From NCBI RefSeq assembly GCF_004803895.1, contig NZ_CP021978.1, forward strand, positions 3,224,001 through 3,288,000: a DNA stretch of 64,000 nt. The letters are read 5' to 3'. Of the stretch, positions 32,659 to 41,626 are shown in pieces (position 1 is the first letter of the stretch; each line of letters opens with the position of its first letter). A program made the translations under genes and the position numbers. The notes under the pieces were generated by a model. The model saw nothing but the letters and a program-made list of their open reading frames with translations, was not told the origin of the DNA and did no database searches. This stretch comes from Streptomyces hawaiiensis (GTDB lineage Bacteria > Actinomycetota > Actinomycetes > Streptomycetales > Streptomycetaceae).

Positions 32659-34497
32659 GTGCACGACACCGGCACGGGAAGCACGGGAAACACGGGAAAC
32701 ACGGGACAGCCCTCCAGACGCACCGTCCTCGCCGCCACGGCCGGCGTCACCGCCGCCCTGGCTGCCGCCGGGCCCGCGCAGGCGACCCCGGACGACAGCC
32801 GGCTGCGCCGCATCGTCTCCCGCATGGCGCTCCAGGAGAAGGTCGGGCAGCTGTTCGTCATGCGGGTCTACGGGCACTCCGCCACCGCCCCCGACCAGGC
32901 CGACATCGACGCCAACCTCAAGGAGATCGGGGTCCGTACGGCCGCCGAGCTGGTCGCGAAGTACCGGGTGGGCGGCATCATCTACTTCGCCTGGGCGCAC
33001 AACACCCGCGAGCCGCACCAGATCGCCGATCTGTCGAACGGTATCCAGAAGGCCTCCCTGGAACTGCCCCGCGGGCTGCCCGTGCTCATCTCCACCGACC
33101 AGGAGCACGGGATCGTCGCCCGGGTGGGCAGACCGGCGACGCTGTTCCCGGGGGCCATGGCCGTCGGGGCGGGCGGGTCGCGCTCCGACGCCCGTGCGCT
33201 CGGCCGGATCTCGGGCGCCGAGCTGCGGGCGATGGGGATCCGGCAGGACTACTCCCCCGTCGCCGACGTGAACGTCAACCCGGCCAACCCGGTCATCGGC
33301 GTGCGGTCCTTCGGTGCCGAGCCGCGGGCCGTGTCCGCGCTGGTGGCCGCCGAGGTCGCCGGGTACCAGGGCTCCGGTGTCGCCGCTACCGCCAAGCACT
33401 TCCCCGGGCACGGGGACACCAACGTCGACAGCCACACCGGCTTCCCCACCATCACGCACAGCCGGGAGCTGTGGGAGAGGCTGGACGCACCGCCGTTCCG
33501 GGCGGCGATCGCCGCGGGCATCGACTCGATCATGACCGCACACCTGATGGTCCCGGCCCTCGACGACTCCGGCGACCCGGCCACCCTCTCCCGTCCCATC
33601 CTCACCGGCATCCTGCGCGAACGCCTCGGCTACGACGGGGTCGTGGTCACCGACTCCCTCGGCATGGAAGGCGTACGCAGCAAGTACGGCGACGACCGGG
33701 TGCCGGTGCTCGCGCTGAAGGCGGGCGTGGACCAGCTGCTCAACCCGCCCGACCTCGACCTCGCCTGGAACGCCGTGCTGACCGCCGTGCGCGAGGGCGA
33801 GCTCACCGAGGCCCGGCTCGACGAATCGATCCTGCGGGTGCTGCGGCTGAAGTCCAGGCTGGGGCTGTTCCGTTCCCCGTACGTCAGCCGGAGCGGTGTC
33901 GACCGGACCGTCGGCGCCCGGGCGCATCTCGCGGCGGCCGACCGGATCGCCGAGCGGACGACCACGCTGCTCGTCAACGACGGACGCCTGTTGCCCCTGT
34001 CGCGGCGCCGGTACCCCAAGGTGCTGGTGGTCGGGGCGGATCCGGCCTCGCCGTCCGGCACGACGGGACCGCCCACGGGCGTGCTCGCCGGCGCGCTGAC
34101 CGGCCTGGGCTTCACCGCCACCGCCCTGTCCACCGGCACCGCCCCCTCCGCGGCGGCCATCGCGAAGGCGGTCGCGGCGGCGCGGGAGGCGGACGCGGTG
34201 GTGGCCGCCACCTACAACGTCACCGCGAGCAGCAGCCAGAAGGCGCTGGTGGAGCAGCTCGTGGCGACCGGGACGCCGGTCGTGGCGGTGGCCATCCGCA
34301 ATCCCTACGACGTGGCCCAGCTGCCCTCCGTGCCGGCCTGCCTGGCCGCCTACTCCTGGACCGACGTCGAACTGCGGGCCGCCGCACGGGTGATCGCCGG
34401 ACGGGTGAAACCGCGCGGGAAGCTGCCGGTGGCCGTGCAACGGGCGGATGATCCGGAGCAGGTGCTGTACCCCGTCGGCTACGGGCTGTCGTACTAG
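32659..34497 (+). CDS. secreted beta-N-acetylhexosaminidase, glycoside hydrolase family 3
   Basis: A 612-residue exported GH3 enzyme of the NagZ type. A Tat-style signal (SRRTVLAATAGVTAALAAAG, cleavage after AQA) follows a tandem TGSTGNTGNTG linker. The barrel has STDQEHGIV, the His/Asp loop KHFPGHGDTNVDSH (K near residue 246) and nucleophile Asp332 in VVTDSLGM. A second domain (residues 400-612) makes it longer than cytoplasmic NagZ. It would remove GlcNAc from muropeptides or chitin-derived oligomers. GTG 32659 has GGAAGGAG upstream, and the promoter carries an operator-like dyad. Confidence 0.92.
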   Translation: MHDTGTGSTGNTGNTGQPSRRTVLAATAGVTAALAAAGPAQATPDDSRLRRIVSRMALQEKVGQLFVMRVYGHSATAPDQADIDANLKEIGVRTAAELVAKYRVGGIIYFAWAHNTREPHQIADLSNGIQKASLELPRGLPVLISTDQEHGIVARVGRPATLFPGAMAVGAGGSRSDARALGRISGAELRAMGIRQDYSPVADVNVNPANPVIGVRSFGAEPRAVSALVAAEVAGYQGSGVAATAKHFPGHGDTNVDSHTGFPTITHSRELWERLDAPPFRAAIAAGIDSIMTAHLMVPALDDSGDPATLSRPILTGILRERLGYDGVVVTDSLGMEGVRSKYGDDRVPVLALKAGVDQLLNPPDLDLAWNAVLTAVREGELTEARLDESILRVLRLKSRLGLFRSPYVSRSGVDRTVGARAHLAAADRIAERTTTLLVNDGRLLPLSRRRYPKVLVVGADPASPSGTTGPPTGVLAGALTGLGFTATALSTGTAPSAAAIAKAVAAAREADAVVAATYNVTASSSQKALVEQLVATGTPVVAVAIRNPYDVAQLPSVPACLAAYSWTDVELRAAARVIAGRVKPRGKLPVAVQRADDPEQVLYPVGYGLSY

Positions 34498-34610
34498 ACG
34501 TACGCCACGGACCGGGCGCACCACCCCCAAGGTGCGCAAACCGCCCCATGCGCCTGGCGTGCACCCACTACGGCGGGTCACGCTGGGCGAGCACACTCGG
34601 GGGGTCGGCG

Positions 34611-35267
34611 ATGCGTGAGAGAAGTTCCGTGGGGGTGGTCTGCGGGCTGGTGGTGCTGCTGGGCGCGCTGCTGACCGGCTGCCAGAGCCCGTCGGGAGGC
34701 GTGGCGCAGGACGGGCGGCTGGGCGAGCCCGCGACCGGGAGGACCGCCTCGGTGTCGCCGGTGCCGGCGCGCCCGTCCGGGTACGGGGCGGTGTTCCTCG
34801 CGGTCGGCGAGTGCAGTTCGTTCGGTACGACGAGCTTCACGGAGGTGCCGTGCGCCGGTGAGCGGGCGGCGGCCCGGGTCGTGGCCCGGCACGACGGCGC
34901 GGTGCGGGACGGGCCGCGCTGCCCGTCGGCCACCGACTTCGTGCTGCACATCAGCGAGCAGCGGCCCGCGTCCGACGAGGACGGCGACGGGGCGGTGCCG
35001 CGGGGCTTCGCCTGTATGCGCAACCTCCAGCCGCCGCACCCCGGTGATCCGGGCGGCGGGGGCGGACCCCGCACGATCGTCGGGGACTGCGTCTACGGCT
35101 CCGGCGACGGGCAGGTCCGCGAGACCGCCTGCGACGGCAAGGGCGGGCAGAAGCCGCAGTACAAGGTGGTCCGGGCGGTCGCCGAGCGGGCCGACTGCCC
35201 CGCCCCGACCGCCCTGTACGTCCGGCTGGGCGGAAAGCGGCCCGTGGGGTGCGCCCGGCCGCTGTGA
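34611..35267 (+). CDS. lipoprotein with duplicated cysteine-containing module
   Basis: A 218-residue lipoprotein with lipobox ALLTGC (Cys24). The mature part has two related modules. The first is VGECSSFG...FTEVPCAGERAAARVVAR...CPSATDFVLHIS...GFACMRNL. The second is VGDCVYGSG...VRETACDGKGGQKPQYKVVR...CPAPTALYV...VGCARPL. Each has four cysteines at matching spacing, so two disulfides per module are likely. The type resembles LppU-like actinobacterial lipoproteins. ATG 34611 places the lipobox correctly. Function unknown. Confidence 0.8.
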   Translation: MRERSSVGVVCGLVVLLGALLTGCQSPSGGVAQDGRLGEPATGRTASVSPVPARPSGYGAVFLAVGECSSFGTTSFTEVPCAGERAAARVVARHDGAVRDGPRCPSATDFVLHISEQRPASDEDGDGAVPRGFACMRNLQPPHPGDPGGGGGPRTIVGDCVYGSGDGQVRETACDGKGGQKPQYKVVRAVAERADCPAPTALYVRLGGKRPVGCARPL

Positions 35268-35294
35268 CACGGCCGGGCGCGAAAGCGACGTGCT

Positions 35295-36713
35295 TTACGG
35301 ACGCAGCGTCATCTCACGCTGGGTGTCCCGCTTGTCGAGCTTGGCGTCGAACTTCGCCAGCGGCTTCGCCGCCTGCGGGTCCGCCTGCACCGTGCTGGAG
35401 GCGACACCGGCCCAGTCGAGGATGCGTGCGGTGGCGAGGGCCTTCTGCTCGGGCACGAGGCCCGCCACGTTGGCGCCGTGGTTCATGCCGGGGGCGGTCA
35501 TGACGTAGGAGTCCTTCGCGCCCTTGCCGACGCGGAAGGGTTCCGCGCCCCACGGGTCGTTCTGGCCGTAGACGAACAGCATCTGCCGGGCGTTGTGCCG
35601 GACCCAGGTGTCCACGTCCCGCATCGCCGACGGCTGGAACCTCATGGGGATGTCCCGGGGGACGAAGTTGCGCGGCGGCTGGTAGCCGTAGCGGATGTAC
35701 TGCTTCTCGATGTGCGGGAAGCGGATGGTCGGCGCGCCGAGCTGGGTGCCGGCCTGGTAGTAGTACGGCGTGTAGGTCGTCAGGCCCTGGTCGGCGTAGG
35801 CGGAGAAGCCGGAGATCGTGTCGACGGAGTCCCAGATCTCCTCGTCGGTGGCCTTCTTGGCGTCGGCCGGGATCTGGTCGCAGTCGGACAGCAGGCTGTA
35901 CTGCCAGAAGCCCCACACGTAGTCGAGGACGGTCGCCTCGAACGCCTTGTCCAGGCTTCCGATGGTCGTGAAGGTGAGGCCGTTGTCCTGCGCGAAGGCC
36001 GCGTACTTCTTCTCCAGCGGCTCACGGCGCACCAGCGCCTCGCGCTGTACGCCGTTCAGCCGGTCGCGGCACTCCTCGGTGCCGACGCGGGCGAAGAAGC
36101 GGTCGTAGGCGGAGTCCTCCTTATTCACCACGTCGTTGGGGGCGACGTAGGCGACGACGCCGTCCATGTCCCGCGGGTGGAAGCGCTCGTAGTAGGTGGC
36201 GGTCATGCCGCCCTTCGAGCCACCCGTGGAGATCCACTTCTTGCTGTAGATGCCCTTCAGGGCCTTGAAGACGCGGTGCTGGTCGTCGGCCGCCTGCCGG
36301 ATGTCCAGCTTGGACCAGTCGGCCGGGGCGGGCCGGGACGGGGTGAAGAAGCGGTACTCCAGGGAGACCTGGTTGCCGTCCACGATCTGGGTCGGCTCGC
36401 TGCGGCGGGGCGTCGTGGAGACGTTGTAGCCGCTGGTGAAGAACACCGTCGGGCGCGAGACGTCCTTGTGCAGCAAGGTGATGCGCTGCTGGAAGGTGCC
36501 CTTCGAAGGCTTCCGGTGGTCGATCGGCTGCGTGTAGTTCAGGACGAAGAAGCGGTAACCGGTGTACGGCTTCTCCTCGACGAGGCTCATGCCCGGTATG
36601 GAGAGCAGCCTCTCCTTGATGTCGGTGGTGCCGGCGGCGGTGGCCGCTCCCGCCGTGCCCAGTGTGCCTATGAGCACCGTGAGCGCCAGCAGCCATCTGA
36701 GCGCCTTGCGCAT
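35295..36713 (-). CDS. secreted tripeptidyl aminopeptidase, peptidase family S37
   Basis: A 472-residue serine protease that releases tripeptides from the N-termini of extracellular proteins, the mycelial tripeptidyl aminopeptidase type of Streptomyces. The Sec signal MRKALRWLLALTVLIGTLG ends near AATAA. The nucleophile Ser166 lies in TGGSKGGMTA, Asp in FVYGQNDPWGAE, and His in APGMNHGANVAG, giving the alpha/beta-hydrolase triad. ATG 36713 is chosen because GGGGAG lies 5 nt upstream; GTG 36719 overlaps that site. Confidence 0.93.
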   Translation of the reverse strand: MRKALRWLLALTVLIGTLGTAGAATAAGTTDIKERLLSIPGMSLVEEKPYTGYRFFVLNYTQPIDHRKPSKGTFQQRITLLHKDVSRPTVFFTSGYNVSTTPRRSEPTQIVDGNQVSLEYRFFTPSRPAPADWSKLDIRQAADDQHRVFKALKGIYSKKWISTGGSKGGMTATYYERFHPRDMDGVVAYVAPNDVVNKEDSAYDRFFARVGTEECRDRLNGVQREALVRREPLEKKYAAFAQDNGLTFTTIGSLDKAFEATVLDYVWGFWQYSLLSDCDQIPADAKKATDEEIWDSVDTISGFSAYADQGLTTYTPYYYQAGTQLGAPTIRFPHIEKQYIRYGYQPPRNFVPRDIPMRFQPSAMRDVDTWVRHNARQMLFVYGQNDPWGAEPFRVGKGAKDSYVMTAPGMNHGANVAGLVPEQKALATARILDWAGVASSTVQADPQAAKPLAKFDAKLDKRDTQREMTLRP

Positions 36714-36828
36714 GCGCACTCCCCTGTGAGACAGATGTGCGCCGGAAGCTAGCGGATCAACTCACCGGAGCACCAGGGGACATAGGGAAAACCCTGTGCG
36801 CGGGGGCGGGTTCGCTGGGCGCGGGCCG

Positions 36829-37218
36829 TCAGCAGAGAATCCAGCCGGAGCTGAACTTCCCCCTGCCGACCTGGCCCTTGAGCCAGACGCAGCGGCGTCC
36901 GGCGTGCACGGTCACCGGGCCCGCGTGGTAGGCGTACTTGCCCGCGTCGACGACCGGCCGGTTGCCGCGCGCCTGCACACTCACCGACATCGTGCGCTTC
37001 ACGCCGGGCTTCTTGGTGAGGGTCACGGCGCAGACGTAGCCGCCGCGCTTGTAGACGAGCACGGTCCCGGAGGCGAACGGCAGGGTGCGGACCTTGCGGC
37101 CGGGGCAGAGGGCGGAGGCGGCCTGCGCCTCCCCCGGCGCGGCGACGGCGAGCAGCCCGGAGGCGGTCAGCACGGCCAGCCCGAGCGCGAGCCGCCGCCG
37201 TATCGCTCCACTGTGCAC
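36829..37218 (-). CDS. small secreted four-cysteine protein of unknown function
   Basis: A 129-residue protein with a Sec signal (basic HSGAIRRR, hydrophobic core, cleavage after GEAQA near 33). The mature part is basic and beta-rich, with cysteines at 38, 63, 110 and 129 (the last residue), suggesting two disulfides. Segments such as TVLVYKRGGYVCAVTLTKK and TVHAGRRCVWLKGQV look like a compact beta sandwich. GTG 37218 has GGGAGG 6 nt upstream. It lies between the ABC exporter gene and the S37 peptidase gene, same direction. No family recognised. Confidence 0.72.
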   Translation of the reverse strand: MHSGAIRRRLALGLAVLTASGLLAVAAPGEAQAASALCPGRKVRTLPFASGTVLVYKRGGYVCAVTLTKKPGVKRTMSVSVQARGNRPVVDAGKYAYHAGPVTVHAGRRCVWLKGQVGRGKFSSGWILC

Positions 37219-37330
37219 TGTCGTCCTCCCCGTACCGCGTCGTCCGCGACCATCGGCGTACGCCAGTACGGACGCATGACGTATGTCGGATGGTTGCGCG
37301 GGCGTCACGGAGACGCGGCAAGGGGGGCCG

Positions 37331-40300
37331 TCAGCGGGACGCCCCGACCGGCTCCTCCGGCTCGGCGGCGCCGATGAACGTCCGCCACAGCTCCGCGTAC
37401 CGGCCGCCCCGAGCGAGCAGCTCCTCGTGCGTGCCGTCCTCGGCGACCCGGCCGTGGTCCATGACGACGACCCGGTCGGCGCGGGCGGCGGTGGTGAGGC
37501 GGTGGGCGACAATCAAGGTGGTGCGCGCGTAAGCGCTCGACGAGGGGCGGTGGTCGGGCGACGGGAGGGCGGCGCGGCGGCCCGCGATGCGGTCGGTGGC
37601 CTGGTTGACCTGGGCCTCGGTGGCCAGGTCCAGGGCGGCCGTGGCCTCGTCGAGCAGCAGGACGTCCGGGTCGACCAGTTCGGCGCGGGCCAGCGCGATC
37701 AGCTGGCGCTGCCCGGCGGACAGGTTGCGGCCCCGCTCGGCGACCTCGTGGAGGTAGCCGCCCTCCAGCGTGGCGATCATGTCGTGCGCGCCGACCGCGC
37801 GGGCCGCCGCCTCGACCTCGGCGTCGGTGGCATCCGGGCGGCCGTAGGCGATGGCGTCGCGGACGGTGCCCTGGAAGAGGTACGCCTCCTGCGGGACGAC
37901 CCCCAGACGATGCCGGTACGAGGTGAGGTCCAGGGCCCGCAGATCGGTGCCGTCGACGGTGACCCGGCCGCCGGTGGGGTCGTAGAAGCGGGCCACGAGC
38001 TTGACGAGGGTCGACTTGCCCGCGCCGGTCTCACCGACGAAGGCGACGGTCTGCCCGGCCGGGATGCGCAGGTCGACCCCGCCGAGGGCCGCCTCCCCTT
38101 CACCGGCGGTGCCGTATTCGAAGCGCACGTCCTCGAAGGCGATGTCGCCGCGCAGCGACAGCACCTCGAGGGGTTCGTCGGCGGACTTCGTCGACGTCGG
38201 CTCCCGGAGCATCTCCTGGATGCGGCCGAGCGAGACGGTCGCCTGCTGGTAGCCGTCGAAGACCTGGGAGAGCTGCTGCACGGGCGCGAAGAACAGGTCG
38301 ATGTAGAGCAGGTACGCCACCAGCGAGCCGATCGCCAGCGTCCCGTCGTCGACCCGGGCCCCGCCCACGATCAGCACCGCCGCCGCGGCCACCGACGACA
38401 GGAACTGCACGAACGGGAAGTACACCGAGATCAGCCACTGGCCCCGGATGCGCGCCTGGCGGTAGCTCTCGCTGTGCCCGGCGAACCGCCGCCCGCCGTC
38501 CCGCTCGCGCCGGAAGGCCTGCACGATCCGCAGCCCGGACACCGACTCCTGGAGGTCGGCGTTGACGACCGCCACGCGTTCGCGGGCCAGCTCGTACGCC
38601 TTCACGGACGCGCGGCGGAAGAAGTACGTGGCGACGATCAGCGGCGGCAGCGTCGCGAAGACGACGAGCGCCAGCTCCACGTCGATCACCAGCAGCGCGA
38701 CCATGATGCCGAAGAAGGTGACGACCGAGACGAAGGCCGTGACCAGCCCCGTCTGGAGGAACGTCGACAGCGCGTCGACGTCGGTCGTCATCCGGGTCAT
38801 GATCCGCCCGGTCAGCTCACGCTCGTAGTAGTCGAGCCCGAGGCGCTGGAGCTGGGAGAAGATCTTCAGCCGCAGCGAGTACAGGACCCGCTCGCCGGTA
38901 CGCCCGGTCATCCGGGTCTCACCGATCTGGGCCGCCCACTGCACGGCCACCGTCAGCAGCCCGAGCAGGGCCGCCGCCCAGACGGCACCCTGGGCGGCCT
39001 GTGTGACGCCCGAGTCGATGCCGTGCCGGATCAGCACGGGCAGCAACAGGCCCATGCCCGCGTCGGTGGCGACCAGGGCCAGGCTGACCAGCAGCGGTAG
39101 CCCGAAGCCGCGCAGCAGCCGGCGCAGACCGTAGGACTCCTCCGGCTGGACGGCCCGCGACTCGTCGACGTCCGGGACGTCGGTGGCCGGGGGCAGTGCC
39201 TCGACCTGGGCGAGCAGCTCGGGGGTGGCGGGGCTTTCGGCGAGGGCCAGGTCCTTGCGCTCGCGGTCTCCCGTCCACAGCCGGGGGGTGACCCCGCGCT
39301 CGGCGTCGAACTCGGCGTCCAGCTCGTCCCGGACGGAGGTGTCCTCCTGGGGGCAGGCCGGCGGGGTGTGGCCCGGGGAGACCGCGCCCAGCTCGTCCGG
39401 GTCGGTGAGCAGGCGCCGGTAGAGGGCGGACCGCTCCTGGAGCTCCTCGTGGGTGCCGATGTCGGCGAGGCGGCCGTCGTCCAGGACGGCGATGCGGTCG
39501 GCGAGGTTCAGGGTGGAGCGGCGGTGGGCGATCAGCAGGGTCGTACGGCCCCGCATGACCCCCTTCAGGGCCTCGTGGATCTCGTGCTCGACGCGGGCGT
39601 CCACGGCGGAGGTGGCGTCGTCCAGGACGAGCAGGCGCGGGTCGCTGAGGATGGCGCGGGCGAGGGCGACGCGCTGGCGCTGGCCGCCGGAGAGGGTGAG
39701 GCCGTGCTCGCCGACGGTGGTGTCGTAGCCGTCGGGGAGTTCCGCGATGAACCGGTCCGCCTGGGCGGCGCGTGCGGCCTTCTCGATCTCCTCCCGGGTG
39801 GCGTCCGGGCGGCCGTAGGCGATGTTGTCGCGGACGGTGTCGGAGAACAGGAACGAGTCCTCCGGGACCAGCCCGATCGCCGCCCGCAGCGACTGAAGGG
39901 TCAGTTCCCGCACGTCGTGCCCGCCGACCAGGACGGCCCCGCGAGTGACGTCGTAGAAGCGCGGCAGGAGGAGGGAGACCGTGGACTTGCCGGAACCGGA
40001 GGAGCCGACGACGGCGAGGGTCTCGCCCGGGCGGATCTCGAAGGACAGCCCGTCGAGGACGCTGCGGTCGTCGTCATAGCCGAAGGAGACGTCGTCGAAC
40101 TCGACCGTCGCGGGGGCGTCGGCGGGCAGGTCCTTGTGGCCGTCCTCCATCGACGGCTCGGTGTCGATCAGCTCCAGGACGCGCTCGGTGCCGGCGCGGG
40201 CCTGCTGGCCGACGGTGAGCACCATCGCGAGCATGCGGACCGGGCCGACCAGCTGGGCGAGGTAGGTGGAGAAGGCGACGAACGTGCCGAGCGTGATGTG

Positions 40301-41125
40301 CCCGCGCACCGCCAGCCAGCCGCCGAGGGCCAGCATCGCGACCTGGCCGAGAGCCGGGACGGCCTGCAGGGCCGGGGTGTAGACCGAGTTCAGGCGGATG
40401 GTGCGCAGCCGGCCCGCGAACAGCCGGCGGCCGACCTCCCGGAGCTTGCCGGTCTCCTGCTCCTCCTGCCCGAAGCCCTTCACCACGCGTACGCCGCTGA
40501 CGGCGCCGTCGACCACGCCCGCGACGGCGGCGGCCTGGGCCTGGGCGTACCAGGTGGAGGGGTGGAGCCGGGTGCGGCTGCGCTTGGCGATCCACCAGAT
40601 GGCGGGCGCCACCGCCAGGGCGACCAGGGTCAGCGGCACGGACAGCCACGCCATGATCACCAGAGAGATCAGGAAGAGCATGAAGTTCCCGATGGTCATC
40701 GGGAGCATGAAGAGCAGGCCCTGGATCAGCTGCAGGTCACTGGTGGCCCGGCCGACGACCTGCCCGGTGGACAGCTCGTCCTGGCGGCGGCCGTCGAGCC
40801 GGGTGATCGTGCCGTACATCTCCGTCCGCAGGTCGTGCTGGACGTCGAGGGCGAGGCGGCCACCGTAGTAGCGGCGTATGTAGGTGAGGACGTAGACGAC
40901 CAGCGCGGCTGCGACGAGGAGACCGGCCCAGGTGGTCATGTCTCTGGTGTGCTCGCTGATGACGTCGTCGATGATCACCTTGGTGATCAGCGGGACGAGC
41001 GCCATGACGGCCATGCCGATCAGGGAGGAGCCGAGGGCGAGTACGACGTCCTTCGGGTGGCGCCACGCGTAGGCCCACAGTCGTCGTGCCCATCCCCGTT
41101 TCGGTGTCACACCGGTGCCTTCCAT
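37331..41125 (-). CDS. single-chain heterodimer-type ABC exporter
   Basis: A 1264-residue fusion of two complete half-exporters (membrane domain-ATPase-membrane domain-ATPase). NBD1: Walker A GSSGSGKST near residue 372, LSGGQRQRVALARA, and a degenerate Walker B LLVLDDATSAVD near 500, in which the catalytic Glu is Asp. NBD2: GETGAGKST near 1032, LSAGQRQLIALARA, and canonical LLLDEATAALD near 1157. This one-weak-site arrangement is typical of heterodimeric multidrug or lipid exporters. NBD2 carries an extra loop (ALPSPDHRPSSSAYAR, near 1188) before the H-loop strand. GTG 41110 is an alternative start with better-spaced GGAAGG. Confidence 0.93.
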   Translation of the reverse strand: MEGTGVTPKRGWARRLWAYAWRHPKDVVLALGSSLIGMAVMALVPLITKVIIDDVISEHTRDMTTWAGLLVAAALVVYVLTYIRRYYGGRLALDVQHDLRTEMYGTITRLDGRRQDELSTGQVVGRATSDLQLIQGLLFMLPMTIGNFMLFLISLVIMAWLSVPLTLVALAVAPAIWWIAKRSRTRLHPSTWYAQAQAAAVAGVVDGAVSGVRVVKGFGQEEQETGKLREVGRRLFAGRLRTIRLNSVYTPALQAVPALGQVAMLALGGWLAVRGHITLGTFVAFSTYLAQLVGPVRMLAMVLTVGQQARAGTERVLELIDTEPSMEDGHKDLPADAPATVEFDDVSFGYDDDRSVLDGLSFEIRPGETLAVVGSSGSGKSTVSLLLPRFYDVTRGAVLVGGHDVRELTLQSLRAAIGLVPEDSFLFSDTVRDNIAYGRPDATREEIEKAARAAQADRFIAELPDGYDTTVGEHGLTLSGGQRQRVALARAILSDPRLLVLDDATSAVDARVEHEIHEALKGVMRGRTTLLIAHRRSTLNLADRIAVLDDGRLADIGTHEELQERSALYRRLLTDPDELGAVSPGHTPPACPQEDTSVRDELDAEFDAERGVTPRLWTGDRERKDLALAESPATPELLAQVEALPPATDVPDVDESRAVQPEESYGLRRLLRGFGLPLLVSLALVATDAGMGLLLPVLIRHGIDSGVTQAAQGAVWAAALLGLLTVAVQWAAQIGETRMTGRTGERVLYSLRLKIFSQLQRLGLDYYERELTGRIMTRMTTDVDALSTFLQTGLVTAFVSVVTFFGIMVALLVIDVELALVVFATLPPLIVATYFFRRASVKAYELARERVAVVNADLQESVSGLRIVQAFRRERDGGRRFAGHSESYRQARIRGQWLISVYFPFVQFLSSVAAAAVLIVGGARVDDGTLAIGSLVAYLLYIDLFFAPVQQLSQVFDGYQQATVSLGRIQEMLREPTSTKSADEPLEVLSLRGDIAFEDVRFEYGTAGEGEAALGGVDLRIPAGQTVAFVGETGAGKSTLVKLVARFYDPTGGRVTVDGTDLRALDLTSYRHRLGVVPQEAYLFQGTVRDAIAYGRPDATDAEVEAAARAVGAHDMIATLEGGYLHEVAERGRNLSAGQRQLIALARAELVDPDVLLLDEATAALDLATEAQVNQATDRIAGRRAALPSPDHRPSSSAYARTTLIVAHRLTTAARADRVVVMDHGRVAEDGTHEELLARGGRYAELWRTFIGAAEPEEPVGASR

Positions 41126-41239
41126 CCGTCCTGAGCTGCCGGAAGGCGACAACACGGGATCCACCCGATTTCATCCCGCGGCGCCGCTTCCCCGACCAGC
41201 GGACGAGGAACACCCGCCCTAGGTCTAAGCTCCCCGGTC

Positions 41240-41605
41240 ATGGTGCCCTCACTCGCCCAGGTGTCCCGGCGACCCCGCTTCGCGCTCACCGAGACCGTGG
41301 TGGCCCTGTGCGCCGCCCTGTGCTGGCGGCTGCTCGCCTTCGCGATGTACGCGGAGGGCTACGACCTGGACCCGAGCGCGCCGCGCCAGATGTCCGGAGA
41401 CGCGGAGATCGCGCACCTGGCCCTGCTCCTGGCGGTCTCGGTCGCGGTGACCTGGTCGCTGCGGCTGCTGCCCTGGCCGCCACTGCGCCCCGCGGTGGAC
41501 GCACTCGCCGTGGTGCGCCTCGCCGCGGTGCTGCTGCTGTCTGCGGTGATGGTGCTGGCCCTGCTCACCGGGGTCCGTGTCCCGGTGCTGGGGTGGCAGA
41601 TGTGA
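41240..41605 (+). CDS. small multi-span membrane protein of unknown function
   Basis: A 121-residue protein with three hydrophobic helices: about residues 16-35 (TETVVALCAALCWRLLAFAM), 58-76 (IAHLALLLAVSVAVTWSL) and 88-112 (ALAVVRLAAVLLLSAVMVLALL). The polar segment GYDLDPSAPRQMSGDAE lies between the first two. ATG 41240 lacks a strong Shine-Dalgarno. It is divergent from the ABC exporter (114 bp) and nearly abuts the end of the opposite-strand esterase-like gene. Function unknown. Confidence 0.65.
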   Translation: MVPSLAQVSRRPRFALTETVVALCAALCWRLLAFAMYAEGYDLDPSAPRQMSGDAEIAHLALLLAVSVAVTWSLRLLPWPPLRPAVDALAVVRLAAVLLLSAVMVLALLTGVRVPVLGWQM

Positions 41606-41626
41606 TCACCCGCGGGCGGCGGGGAC

